A DNA stretch of 48,934 bases from Elusimicrobiota bacterium (lineage in GTDB: Bacteria > Elusimicrobiota > Elusimicrobia > Elusimicrobiales > Elusimicrobiaceae). The stretch's first letter is position 1; the number at the start of each line of letters is the position of its first letter. Positions 41,464 through 48,934 of the stretch are shown here, one piece after another. The notes beneath the pieces were generated by a model that saw nothing but the letters and a program-made list of their open reading frames with translations, made no database searches and was not told the origin of the DNA. Both the position numbers and the translations under genes were made by a program. Where the stretch lies: positions 1 through 48,934 of the forward strand of contig JAQXJI010000024.1 in NCBI GenBank assembly GCA_029008615.1, written 5' to 3'.

Positions 41464-42774
41464 ATGAGAATTTTTTTATCTCTCGTATTATTATTTTTGT
41501 CCGTAGGCATTTCGGCTTTGGATTTAACCCGGGCTGAAACGTTATTGGCACTCCAAAACCCGGAAGGGGCCAAGCGCGTGTTGGCGGAGCAATACTCCCA
41601 AACAACCGACAAAGCCGAAAAAGAACAAATCCAGTTTATTTTAGCCCAAATTGCACTCCGTCAAGGCAAGCAGGACGAAGCTATTGATATTTACCGCCGT
41701 ATGCTTGCCGGTAACCCTTCCCTTTCGCGCGTGCGTTTTGAACTGGGGTATCTCTACTTTCTGCAAAAAAAAGATGATTTTGCCCGCTACCATTTGCGTT
41801 TAGTCTTAGCGGAAAAAGAATTGCCTAACGTCATTCGCCAAAACGTCCAACATATGCTGGAGGCAATCCGCAGACGCAGGGCGTGGCAGTTATACGTCAG
41901 CGTGGGAATGGCGCCTGACTCCAACGTCAATACTATGTCCGGCAGAAGGCTGGAATGTTTTACGATTATGGGCTTCCCGTTTTGCCGGGAACTGGACGGT
42001 ATAGAATCTGATGTCGGTTTCCAAGGCTATGCGTCTTTATCCTATATCCAAAAATTAACGAATAACTGGAAAATAAAAGGACGTTTGATGATAGACGCTT
42101 TAGATTACAACGATGACCGATACTCATTTTGGGGCATAGGCGGAGAGGTGGGGCCGCGTTATGTATCCGGCAAGGCCGAATACGGCTTAGGTATATCTTA
42201 CCGCCAACAATGGAATGACGAACACCGCTACAGCCACAGCAAAGGGTTATTTGGGGAATTTGCGTCTGATTTATCCAATCGCCTCTATTTGTACAGCCGC
42301 CTAAGTGCGGATAAAGTGGCTTATAACGACAAATTGTATCAAGGCTATAACTCCAATAATTACGGGATATTTAACCGTTTAAGTTATGCGCTCACTAACC
42401 ACAGTTACTTTACATTGTCGGCTTCATTCATTTACGAAGACAGCGAAACGGACTGGAACAGCAGCTTGCGCCAACGCTACGGCTTGGGCTATGGCCGGGA
42501 ACTGCCTTGGGGATTTAATATCTATGCGGAACCTAACATTACGCTGACCGATTATCAAGAACCCCGGTATTTTATCGGGCCGAAGTGGAGTTTGGAAGAA
42601 GTAAAACGGAAAGATACGACATACGGCGTTTATGTATCATTAAGCAATAAACACCTTAAATTATGGGATATTATGCCGACGGTAAACTTCATCTATAACA
42701 AGCGCAGTTCCAACGTGTACAACTATGATTATGAGCGCACGCGGTGGGAGATTGGCCTCAGCAAAAGTTTTTAA
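41464..42774 (+). CDS. Slam-type outer-membrane translocon (surface lipoprotein assembly modifier, DUF560)
   Basis: A 436-residue outer-membrane protein. The signal peptide is MRIFLSLVLLFLSVGISA. Residues about 20-145 are tetratricopeptide-like helices (AIDIYRRMLAGNPSLSRVRFELG). From about 150 a beta-barrel begins with RRAWQLYVSVGMAPDSNVN, the segment that marks Slam proteins, and ends in a strand with terminal Phe (WEIGLSKSF), as outer-membrane barrels do. Slams move TbpB-like substrates across the outer membrane (type XI secretion). The substrate gene lies just upstream behind a terminator. No ribosome binding site precedes the ATG; an in-frame ATG at 41428 would add 12 residues encoded by the terminator hairpin. 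Slam systems are known mainly from Proteobacteria, so transfer is likely. Confidence 0.85.
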   Translation: MRIFLSLVLLFLSVGISALDLTRAETLLALQNPEGAKRVLAEQYSQTTDKAEKEQIQFILAQIALRQGKQDEAIDIYRRMLAGNPSLSRVRFELGYLYFLQKKDDFARYHLRLVLAEKELPNVIRQNVQHMLEAIRRRRAWQLYVSVGMAPDSNVNTMSGRRLECFTIMGFPFCRELDGIESDVGFQGYASLSYIQKLTNNWKIKGRLMIDALDYNDDRYSFWGIGGEVGPRYVSGKAEYGLGISYRQQWNDEHRYSHSKGLFGEFASDLSNRLYLYSRLSADKVAYNDKLYQGYNSNNYGIFNRLSYALTNHSYFTLSASFIYEDSETDWNSSLRQRYGLGYGRELPWGFNIYAEPNITLTDYQEPRYFIGPKWSLEEVKRKDTTYGVYVSLSNKHLKLWDIMPTVNFIYNKRSSNVYNYDYERTRWEIGLSKSF

Positions 42775-42824
42775 CCAATATAAAACTTTCCACAAGTCAG
42801 CCTATAAGCACACCAAGAAACGGC

Positions 42825-43751
42825 TTAATTGCCGCGCAAAACCTTGACTCTTTCCTCTATCGGCGGATGCGTGGAAAATAAGCCGGAAAGGAACTTTTTG
42901 GGGCTGACGGCTTTTTCTATGCAGGCGGCCGAAACAAGCGTATTATCTTTTAAAGCTTCGACCTCACTGCGTCCGCTGATTTTTTCAAGAGCGGAAGCAA
43001 GGGCAAGAGGATTTCTGGTAAGATATGCCGAAGTGGCGTCCGCCTGAAATTCCCGCCTTCTTGAAAGTGCCAACATTATTATCGGCGCAAGGAAAGCCCC
43101 GTAAAACAAAAATACCAAACCCGCTATGTTCATAACCAAAGCGGCCTGACCGTTCTTGCCGCGGGCGCGCACTCTTATCAAAATCTGCCCCAAAAGCGTA
43201 AGCACGCCTATCCCCGTACTTACAAGCATAGTCAGCCTTATGTCGCGGTTGACTATATGCCCCATTTCGTGGGCTATGACGGCTTCAAGCTCAGGCCTGT
43301 TAAGTTTATTGATTATGCCTATCGTTAAGGCTATTGCGGAATGTTCGGGGTCGCGCCCGGTGGCAAAAGCGTTTAAAGTTTGGGTATTCATAATAAAAAC
43401 CCTCGGCGTAGGCGCGCCGGCGGTGGCGGCGATATTTTCCACAAGACTGTAAATTTCCGGCGAATCTTTGCGTTTTATTTCCACCGCGCCGGCCGCGCGC
43501 ATCATCATATCCCCGCCTTTATAGTAGCTTATCAACATCCATAAAATCGATATCACGGCCACTATCGGCAAAACCAACGAGGCCCAATAGTTTACGTGAC
43601 TGTAAACCGGGACGGAAGAGTTTGCCGGCTGCGCAAAAGAAAACAAAGCCCACAAAGAAGCGTAAAATAAAACGCCCAAAACCAAAGGAAAAAGCAAAAT
43701 AATCAAAAATGTTTTGATTTTATTGGCTTTTAATTCTTTGTGAATATTCAT
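42825..43751 (-). CDS. htpX: HtpX-type membrane metalloprotease (M48)
   Basis: A 308-residue inner-membrane zinc protease. Two N-terminal helices are followed by the catalytic motif VIAHEMGHIVNRD (HExxH), another helix pair, and the third zinc ligand region SRRREFQADATSAYLT. HtpX degrades damaged membrane proteins. It overlaps lemA by four bases. lemA-htpX pairing is common in bacteria. It is the last gene of a run that starts with the sulfatase at 47802; no clear terminator follows. Confidence 0.94.
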   Translation of the reverse strand: MNIHKELKANKIKTFLIILLFPLVLGVLFYASLWALFSFAQPANSSVPVYSHVNYWASLVLPIVAVISILWMLISYYKGGDMMMRAAGAVEIKRKDSPEIYSLVENIAATAGAPTPRVFIMNTQTLNAFATGRDPEHSAIALTIGIINKLNRPELEAVIAHEMGHIVNRDIRLTMLVSTGIGVLTLLGQILIRVRARGKNGQAALVMNIAGLVFLFYGAFLAPIIMLALSRRREFQADATSAYLTRNPLALASALEKISGRSEVEALKDNTLVSAACIEKAVSPKKFLSGLFSTHPPIEERVKVLRGN

Positions 43752-44314
43752 TTAAATTTTACCTCCGTTTTATCGGCCGCGGCGTATTCCTCATGCGGAA
43801 GTTCAAAAAAATCCGCCCGTTTAAACTTAAAATGTTTGGCTATTATATTACACGGGAACTGCTCCATACGCGTATTAAAATCCATTACATTGGTATTATA
43901 AAACCGACGGGAAGCTTTTATTCTGTCTTCTATATCGGTAAGTTCAAACTGGAGTTTTAAAAAATTTTCGCTGGCTTTAAGTTCGGGATATTTTTCCGAT
44001 ACGGCGACAAGGCTTTTTAAAGCTTTGCTTAAATTATTTTCGGCGGAATAATGCTCGTCCGCGCCGCCTTGTGCCGACATCGCCGCAGTACGGGCTTTAA
44101 CGGCGTTTTCAATTACGGAGGCTTCATGCTCCGCATAGGCTTTAACCGCGCTTACCAAATTGGGAACTAAATCATATCGGCGTTTTACCTGTACTTCCAC
44201 GTCGCTCCAAGCCGCGTTTACGGTGTTTTTGGCGGCCACCAAAAGATTGTAAGCCACTGCCGCATATACGGAAGCCGCAACTATCAAAGCCCCCAAAATA
44301 TATAAAATAATCAT
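43748..44314 (-). CDS. lemA: LemA family protein
   Basis: A 188-residue LemA protein of usual length. One N-terminal helix (LYILGALIVAASVYAAVAYN) is followed by NAAWSDVEVQVKRRYDLVPNLV and ENNLSKALKSLVAVSEKYPELKA, both typical; the mature part is a helical bundle. Role is poorly known but linked to membrane quality control with HtpX. GGGAGG precedes the start. It lies 12 bases after the antiporter gene and overlaps htpX. Confidence 0.94.
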   Translation of the reverse strand: MIILYILGALIVAASVYAAVAYNLLVAAKNTVNAAWSDVEVQVKRRYDLVPNLVSAVKAYAEHEASVIENAVKARTAAMSAQGGADEHYSAENNLSKALKSLVAVSEKYPELKASENFLKLQFELTDIEDRIKASRRFYNTNVMDFNTRMEQFPCNIIAKHFKFKRADFFELPHEEYAAADKTEVKFK

Positions 44315-44326
44315 AAATAATCCTCC

Positions 44327-45823
44327 CTAACTGTTGTATATGGCGTATTTTTCTATGCCGGCCTTTGTGCAAAAATCTTGCAATTCTTCTTCCTTTGAAC
44401 CTATCAAAAGCAATTTATCGCCGTTTTCCAAAACTGTATGACTGTTCGGGATAAAGAACTTACCCTCCCGTTTTATCATCATAACCATAACGCCGTCGGT
44501 AAGGCCGATTTCCCCCACGGTTTTATGCTCTTCCAAAAAAGCTTCGTCGGGTTTAAATTCCGCCGTTACGGCAATATCTTCCGGCATTTCCACGGCAAAA
44601 TCTTTGGTATTTTCAGGTTCGCTTATAAGGCCCAAAAGGCGCGCGGAATAAGGTACCGTCGTCCCCTGCACAACCAATGATATTATCGTTATAAAAAACA
44701 CTATATTGAAAATTTCCCTTGAATGCGGAACACCCGCAACAAAAGGATATGTGGCAAAAATTATCGGAACCGCCCCGCGCAGGCCCACCCAGGAAATAAA
44801 AGCTTTGCCCTTGCGCGTCATTTTTTTAAACGGCCACAAGCACAAAAATACGCTTATAGGCCTGGCCGCTACAATCATAAATACGCTTATCCCGACGGCC
44901 GGGGCCCAAACTTTCAAAAGTTCGCTCGGATTAACCAAAAGCCCCAGTATAAGGAACATTATTATCTGGAAAAGCCAAGTAAGCCCGTCAAAAAAAGTTA
45001 TTACGCTTTTTTTGTATATCATTTTATTGTTGCCGACTACCAAACCCGCTATATAAACCGCAAGATAACCGTTTCCGCCCAACAAATCCGTAAAAGAAAA
45101 TGTGAAGAATACAAAAGCCAATAAAAGTATCGCGTAAAGCGCGGAATAATCCAGATTGATTACGTTCATTATAAATACGGATAATCGCCCCAAAAGATAA
45201 CCGAACACTATGCCAAGCACAAATTGTATTACCAAAGTCCACAGCATTACGTCAATATTCAGGCTGCTGGAAAGCACAACCTGTATAAGCATAATAGTAA
45301 GCATATAAGCCATAGGGTCGTTTGAACCGCTTTCAAGCTCCAAAAGCGGCCTCATATTCTGCGCCAAATACAGATTTTTAGATCTTAAAATGGAAAATAC
45401 CGAAGCCGAATCGGTGGAGGACATCACCGCCGCCAAAAGCATACAGCCCGCAAAACTAAGCGATAAATACCCGGGGAATAATTTAGCCATAGCGTAGATA
45501 AACCCGCCTGTTATAAGCGCGGTCAGCAATACCCCCAAAGTGGAAAGAATAACGCCCTCCACGGCTATGGGTTTTATGTCGGAAGATTTCGTATCCATAC
45601 CGCCCGAAAACAAAATTACGCTTAAGGCGGCCATACCTATAAACTGAGCCTGTTTGAAACTGGAAAACTGCAAGCCGAAGCCCTCGCTGCCGAAAATCAT
45701 TCCCACAAGCAAAAACAGCAGCAAAGCCGGCACGCCGAAGCGGTACCCCGTTTTGCCCGCAAGAATGCTGACAAACAGCAATACAGATGCTATCAAAAGG
45801 AAATTTTCCCCGCTGATTATCAT
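44327..45823 (-). CDS. K+/H+ antiporter of the CPA1 family with RCK_C domain
   Basis: A 498-residue antiporter similar to NhaP2/CvrA. About 12-13 membrane helices span residues 1-400, with GGMDTK, MSSTDSASVFSILR and SGSNDPMAYML as the ion-binding region and SWVGLRGAVPIIFATYPF near the end of the membrane part. Residues about 410-495 form a cytoplasmic RCK_C (TrkA_C) domain for nucleotide or ligand control. It would exchange K+ (or Na+) for protons. GGAGG precedes the ATG, and it lies between the sulfatase and lemA genes in one operon. Confidence 0.9.
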   Translation of the reverse strand: MIISGENFLLIASVLLFVSILAGKTGYRFGVPALLLFLLVGMIFGSEGFGLQFSSFKQAQFIGMAALSVILFSGGMDTKSSDIKPIAVEGVILSTLGVLLTALITGGFIYAMAKLFPGYLSLSFAGCMLLAAVMSSTDSASVFSILRSKNLYLAQNMRPLLELESGSNDPMAYMLTIMLIQVVLSSSLNIDVMLWTLVIQFVLGIVFGYLLGRLSVFIMNVINLDYSALYAILLLAFVFFTFSFTDLLGGNGYLAVYIAGLVVGNNKMIYKKSVITFFDGLTWLFQIIMFLILGLLVNPSELLKVWAPAVGISVFMIVAARPISVFLCLWPFKKMTRKGKAFISWVGLRGAVPIIFATYPFVAGVPHSREIFNIVFFITIISLVVQGTTVPYSARLLGLISEPENTKDFAVEMPEDIAVTAEFKPDEAFLEEHKTVGEIGLTDGVMVMMIKREGKFFIPNSHTVLENGDKLLLIGSKEEELQDFCTKAGIEKYAIYNS

Positions 45824-45846
45824 CAGTCCTCCAAAATTAAACGGCT

Positions 45847-47802
45847 TTATTTATTGTGGAATGTTATATATTTAGCCGTTTCGTAAAGGCCTTGGGCGAG
45901 GGTTTTCATTCTCTCGCATTTTTTGGGATATTCACCGCAGTAATCTTTTTCGTCATCTTTGGAGCGGTACTTGAACATTCCCTCTTTTGAAGGCCAAATT
46001 ACATAATAAAAACCGTCTTCTATAAAACCTATTCTCAAAGGCGCGCCGGATGAAGCCAATATAAAAGCCCCGCGGCTTATGGAATCGTCAAATAAATTGC
46101 GGCCCAAAGCCGTTTCCCTGTAAGGCTTGCCCAATAAGCCCGAAAACGTGGCGGTTATATCAGCCTGGCTAGCGGGTTTATCGTCCACGGAAGGAGCTAT
46201 GCCCGGGCCTAAAACTATCAAAGGCGTATTATTGGTGGTAAGCTCTAAATTGATTATACCCTTGGGCGTATTTTTGGAACTGCTTACGGTAAGGCCGTGA
46301 TCGCCGTAAATAAGAAAATACGTATCTTTATAAAAGGGCTGATTTTCTATAAGTTTAAAAAATTCCCCCATAGAATAATCCTGAAACCGCATAGAGTTAT
46401 ATTCGGCGTTACCGCTGAACCCGTATTCTTTAAGCAAATCTTCGTCTTGCTTGATTTCTTTAAAATCGCCGTGCTCTTCCGGGATAGTATAAGGGCGGTG
46501 AAAACCGGAAGTCTGTATAAAAGCGAAAAAAGGCTCTTTCGTTCGGGAAAGTTCCTTTGCGGCATAGCGGAACATATCCAAATCGGAAAGGCCCCAAACG
46601 TCATTGCGTTCCACATTCTCGTATGTGCCTTCTTCAAAAATTTTAAGGCCTTCTATGTTATAAGACAAAAGCCCGCGTATATTGCCCCAGTTTGTGCTTC
46701 CGCCGATAAAATAGAATTTTTGATAATTTTTGAGATCGTTTATCAAAGTATGTTGGCTGACTATCATCGGGTTGCGGGAAGAAGTCTTTACCGTTGACGT
46801 ATCGGGCAGCCCGGTTACGGAGGTAAACACGCCTTTGGCCGTACCGGCGGTAGGCGTAAAAAAGTTGGTAAACAGACGCCCCTTTTCCGCCAAAGCGGCC
46901 ATCATCGGCGTGGTTTGAAGTTCTGGATTGTTGAAAGAAGATTTATCGTAAGCGAAAGACTCCGTCAAAATAACAACCACGTTATAATCCTTTTCTTTGG
47001 CCGGCGGGGTTATTATACGCTCAAAATTAAGTTTTTGGGCATCCTTTTCCTTAACGCCCAGGTAATCGGCCACGGTATCATAATAAAGCCTGGTTTTAGC
47101 TTCGTCGAAAGTAACGCCGCCTTTAGCAAATTTATAAGTGTCAAAAAGATTTTGCATAGGGTTTAAAGCCAATGCGGAAATAAAAGCGTTCTTGCTGAAA
47201 TAAGCATTGCTCCACCTTAAAGGATATTGGGAAAATCTGCCGTGTATAAAAGCCGCGGCTATTATAAGGCCTATAAGCGCAAACCAATAATCCCTTTTTT
47301 TGCCCTGTTTTGAATACGCGAAGTTTAACAAAGCCCTAAAAGCAAAGTAAAACGCCGCGCAAAGAGCAATAAGAGCCAATGCCAAAGTAACGACGGGGTA
47401 ACTCTGCCAAACCATTTCCGCAGAAGTAACAGTATTGGCGGCAAGCTCAAAAATATAAGCGTTAAGCCTTTCCGTAAGATATGCGTAATAACCGAAATCC
47501 ACAAAATAAATCAGCATTATCGCGGCAAAAGCCAAAGTGTAAAGCCAAAGCGTAAGTTTTTTAAGCCATTTTTTATACGGAAAAAGGAAAACAATTCCAA
47601 GCGGCAATGCAAAAATAAAAGCCGCCCTTAAATCAAAACGGGCTCCTATAAAAAAGGCCTTTGTAATAGGGGCCGAGCCCAAAATTTCAGCGGGTTTATT
47701 TGCAAAATAGAAAGCAATCCGCAGTAAGCTGAAAAATGCGGCATTGCATAAAGAAAAAATTAAAAAAGCGCCGAACCGGCGCGGCATAGTAAAATTCCTC
47801 AT
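45847..47802 (-). CDS. LTA synthase-like membrane sulfatase (phosphoglycerol transferase family)
   Basis: A 651-residue protein with five membrane helices (residues about 8-215) and a large extracytoplasmic sulfatase-fold domain. VVILTESFAYDKSSF supplies a metal ligand, PTAGTAKGVFTSVTG includes the likely nucleophilic threonine, and IYGDHGLTVSS carries the Asp-His metal pair. Relatives transfer phosphoglycerol or phosphoethanolamine to envelope glycans or lipids. In a Gram-negative cell the target could be periplasmic glucans, lipid A or surface polysaccharide. It is the first gene of the operon with the antiporter, lemA and htpX. The ATG has no ribosome binding site and follows TAAAAT (47814-47809) by six bases. 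Confidence 0.9.
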   Translation of the reverse strand: MRNFTMPRRFGAFLIFSLCNAAFFSLLRIAFYFANKPAEILGSAPITKAFFIGARFDLRAAFIFALPLGIVFLFPYKKWLKKLTLWLYTLAFAAIMLIYFVDFGYYAYLTERLNAYIFELAANTVTSAEMVWQSYPVVTLALALIALCAAFYFAFRALLNFAYSKQGKKRDYWFALIGLIIAAAFIHGRFSQYPLRWSNAYFSKNAFISALALNPMQNLFDTYKFAKGGVTFDEAKTRLYYDTVADYLGVKEKDAQKLNFERIITPPAKEKDYNVVVILTESFAYDKSSFNNPELQTTPMMAALAEKGRLFTNFFTPTAGTAKGVFTSVTGLPDTSTVKTSSRNPMIVSQHTLINDLKNYQKFYFIGGSTNWGNIRGLLSYNIEGLKIFEEGTYENVERNDVWGLSDLDMFRYAAKELSRTKEPFFAFIQTSGFHRPYTIPEEHGDFKEIKQDEDLLKEYGFSGNAEYNSMRFQDYSMGEFFKLIENQPFYKDTYFLIYGDHGLTVSSSKNTPKGIINLELTTNNTPLIVLGPGIAPSVDDKPASQADITATFSGLLGKPYRETALGRNLFDDSISRGAFILASSGAPLRIGFIEDGFYYVIWPSKEGMFKYRSKDDEKDYCGEYPKKCERMKTLAQGLYETAKYITFHNK

Positions 47803-47808
47803 AGCTAT

Positions 47809-47814
47809 ATTTTA
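47809..47814 (-). promoter_or_regulatory. -10 box of the sulfatase operon (leaderless arrangement)
   Basis: Minus strand TAAAAT with six bases to the ATG; no ribosome binding site. A TTGATA lies 21 nt upstream, too far for a standard -35. Confidence 0.45.
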
Positions 47815-47902
47815 CATTATTTGACTTCGGAATATTATCAAACGGCCTGCATTAAAATACTAACGGTAAAACGCCCGTTTTTCCAGTCCGTTTTTAAAGG
47901 AC

Positions 47903-47930
47903 TTGCAAGAGTTAAAAATCCGGCTATTAT
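47903..47930 (+). promoter_or_regulatory. Promoter of the NlpE-like lipoprotein gene
   Basis: TTGCAA (47903-47908), a 16-nt spacer and TATTAT (47925-47930), followed by AAGGAGG before the ATG at 47962. Confidence 0.55.
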
Positions 47931-47961
47931 ATAAAATACGTCTGAATTTAAGGAGGTTTCA

Positions 47962-48336
47962 ATGAAAAAAACCGCCAACTTGCTTGCCGCCGTCGCGGTC
48001 TGTTTGATGTTGGGCTGCTCTCAAAACGCCATTCCCGGGGAATATCAGGGAACTCTGCCCGCGGCTGACGCGCCTGGTATATTAACCACGCTCACCTTAA
48101 ACCCGGATAACACATTTATTCTTACAAGCGTTTATTTGGGAAAAAACGAAAACGCTTTCACGGAAACAGGCAGTTATGCCGTAAATGCCCAAGGCATTAT
48201 AGAATTGGGCGGAGAAGGTTTAAGATATCTTAAACAGGAAAAGGACGGTAGCCTAAGCGTACTTACTTTGGATAAAGAAGAACCCGAAGGCCCGCTTAAA
48301 AGCTATTACAAACTTGAAAAAACAAAAAATTTATAA
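47962..48336 (+). CDS. NlpE-like lipoprotein lacking the CXXC motif
   Basis: A 124-residue lipoprotein. The signal peptide ends in the lipobox LMLGC, so Cys19 should be acylated. The mature part resembles the N-terminal barrel of NlpE/CutF: GEYQGTLPAADAPGILTTLT, then TLNPDNTFILTSVYLG and ETGSYAV. NlpE has a CXXC in the position that here reads AADA, so the metal- or thiol-sensing site is missing. A strong AAGGAGG precedes the ATG. It stands alone, divergent from the sulfatase operon. Likely an envelope lipoprotein; a sensor role in the absence of the cysteines is doubtful. Confidence 0.75.
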   Translation: MKKTANLLAAVAVCLMLGCSQNAIPGEYQGTLPAADAPGILTTLTLNPDNTFILTSVYLGKNENAFTETGSYAVNAQGIIELGGEGLRYLKQEKDGSLSVLTLDKEEPEGPLKSYYKLEKTKNL

Positions 48337-48375
48337 GGTGTTATGAACTAAAACAAGCTGTGCAAGTATGCAACC

Positions 48376-48465
48376 GACGTGAACTTTAAGATTTAGAGAA
48401 AATTTTGTTTTTCTTATGAACGCGGTATCCAAGTGAGTAAAAAATCAAAATTTGCCTAAATAACG
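48376..48465. repeat. Dispersed palindromic repeat, copy 3 (variant stem)
   Basis: Arms AAATTTTG (48400-48407) and CAAAATTT (48446-48453) pair perfectly and continue with a T5/A-run. Compared with copies 2 and 4, both arms have changed together (TTTAAG to TTTTG and CTTAAA to CAAAA), so the stem is kept. The preceding GCAAGTATGCAACCGACGTG matches copy 1 surroundings. Confidence 0.65.
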
Positions 48466-48733
48466 GTTAAACAAAACCTTATAATACGACTTGCGTTGGG
48501 CTTTAAAAGCTGGCAATGCAAGGCAAAAAAACGCAATAAGGCAAACGCCTTGCAAGTTTTTTTAACAAAGCAGTGGCGTTTTTTAAGCCCACCTCTACGG
48601 GCCGCGCCGCTTTTTGAGTGTATTTATATTTTTTCCCTCCGGCTGTGTTTAACAGCCGTTCACGAAAAGAAACATAAATCTACTTTAAAAATCCTAGCGG
48701 CGCAAGGTGCAGTATAAGGCTTTGCTTAACCTA
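48461..48733. repeat. Interrupted copy of the 21-bp inverted repeat
   Basis: The left half with loop (CTTATAATACGACTTGCGTT, then GGGCTTTAAAAGCTGGCAAT) at 48479-48516 and the right half (GTATAAGGCTTTGCTTAACC) at 48712-48731 correspond to 25250-25333. About 175 bases lie between them that are absent from the other copy. Confidence 0.55.
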
Positions 48734-48794
48734 AGCTTGCTAGCCGCGAGAACCTAGCGTCCCGCGAGTTAAAACCGTGAGAGCGTTTAACCTG

Positions 48795-48913
48795 CGTGAT
48801 TTTTCAGATTTGACGGAAATTTAAGTTTTATTCTGAGTGCCGCGTAGCTAGAAGAACGGGAGCAAAGCGACTCTCGCTACGCTAACGAAGAAAAAACTTA
48901 AATTTACCCAAAT
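48795..48913. repeat. Dispersed palindromic repeat, copy 4
   Basis: Arms AAATTTAAGTTTT (48817-48829) and AAAACTTAAATTT (48893-48905) are identical to copy 2. The loop (GAGTGCCGCGTAGCTAGAA) resembles copy 1 instead, so loops and arms have different histories. Confidence 0.75.
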
Positions 48914-48934
48914 ATGGAAAATTGCTAGCCGCGA

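Larger units (their letters stand above)
48337..48934. other. Gene-free, repeat-rich region at the right edge
   Basis: No credible gene is seen. It holds two copies of the dispersed palindromic repeat (48376-48465 and 48795-48913), an interrupted copy of the 21-bp inverted repeat (48461-48733), and GCTAGCCGCGA at 48737 and at the very end, which seems to mark unit boundaries. Confidence 0.6.

Noticed and set aside
1-48934. CRISPR array, complete insertion sequence, prophage or integrase-flanked island
   Set aside because: No regularly spaced short repeats, transposase, integrase, phage structural genes or tRNA-end duplications were seen.

Overview
The window looks like a chromosomal segment of a Gram-negative, gut-type Elusimicrobiota bacterium (Elusimicrobium or a close relative). 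This is inferred from protein content and style: split glycyl-tRNA synthetase, ATP-dependent PEP carboxykinase next to an aminotransferase and a SWIB protein, several pilin-like proteins, outer-membrane components, and dense coding on both strands with many 4-base ATGA overlaps. I cannot confirm the taxon without a search.

Layout. 1-627 is non-coding and repeat-rich. 628-7842 (minus) is a compact secondary-metabolite operon: GNAT acetyltransferase, a 1849-residue ATP-grasp/NRPS hybrid, and an MFS exporter. 8052-13102 holds small metabolic, repair and secreted-protein genes (ogt, an RNase Z-like hydrolase, a nucleotidyltransferase, an SDR, a flavin reductase, two secreted proteins). 13239-17602 (plus) is a housekeeping block: fmt, a PASTA protein without kinase, rpe, rpsP, khpA, trmD, rplS; rimM is missing from its usual place. 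17713-25390 (minus) contains two related Cys-rich secreted proteins, each behind a repeated promoter with a poly-T spacer, separated by tRNA-Val, cinA and the aspC-like/pckA/SWIB operon. 24500-25390 is gene-free and full of palindromes. 25389-33614 carries a large secreted protein of unknown function, a VanX-type dipeptidase, glyQ-glyS-pilin, asnS and tRNA-Ala. 33737-39805 has an ECF sigma factor overlapping a membrane VWA protein, then an ankyrin-repeat protein with a pilin-like partner. 39948-42774 combines a heavily structured putative RNA, a glycine-rich secreted protein with a TbpB-like C-terminal barrel, and a Slam-type outer-membrane translocon. 42825-47802 (minus) is a four-gene envelope operon: LTA synthase-like sulfatase, K+/H+ antiporter, lemA, htpX. 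An NlpE-like lipoprotein and more dispersed repeats close the window.

The strongest candidates for something new are: (1) the Slam/substrate pair with its adjacent ~270-nt structured RNA and the intrinsic terminator placed directly before the Slam start codon; (2) the repeated promoters with an 11-12 nt T homopolymer as spacer, which look built for phase variation of Cys-rich surface proteins; (3) the ATP-grasp/relic-A/C-A-T-TE synthetase; and (4) a dispersed palindromic repeat whose stem shows compensatory change between copies. Several genes (fmt, glyQ, cinA, an SDR, the sulfatase) have a -10 box only 6-7 nt before the ATG, which suggests leaderless transcripts.
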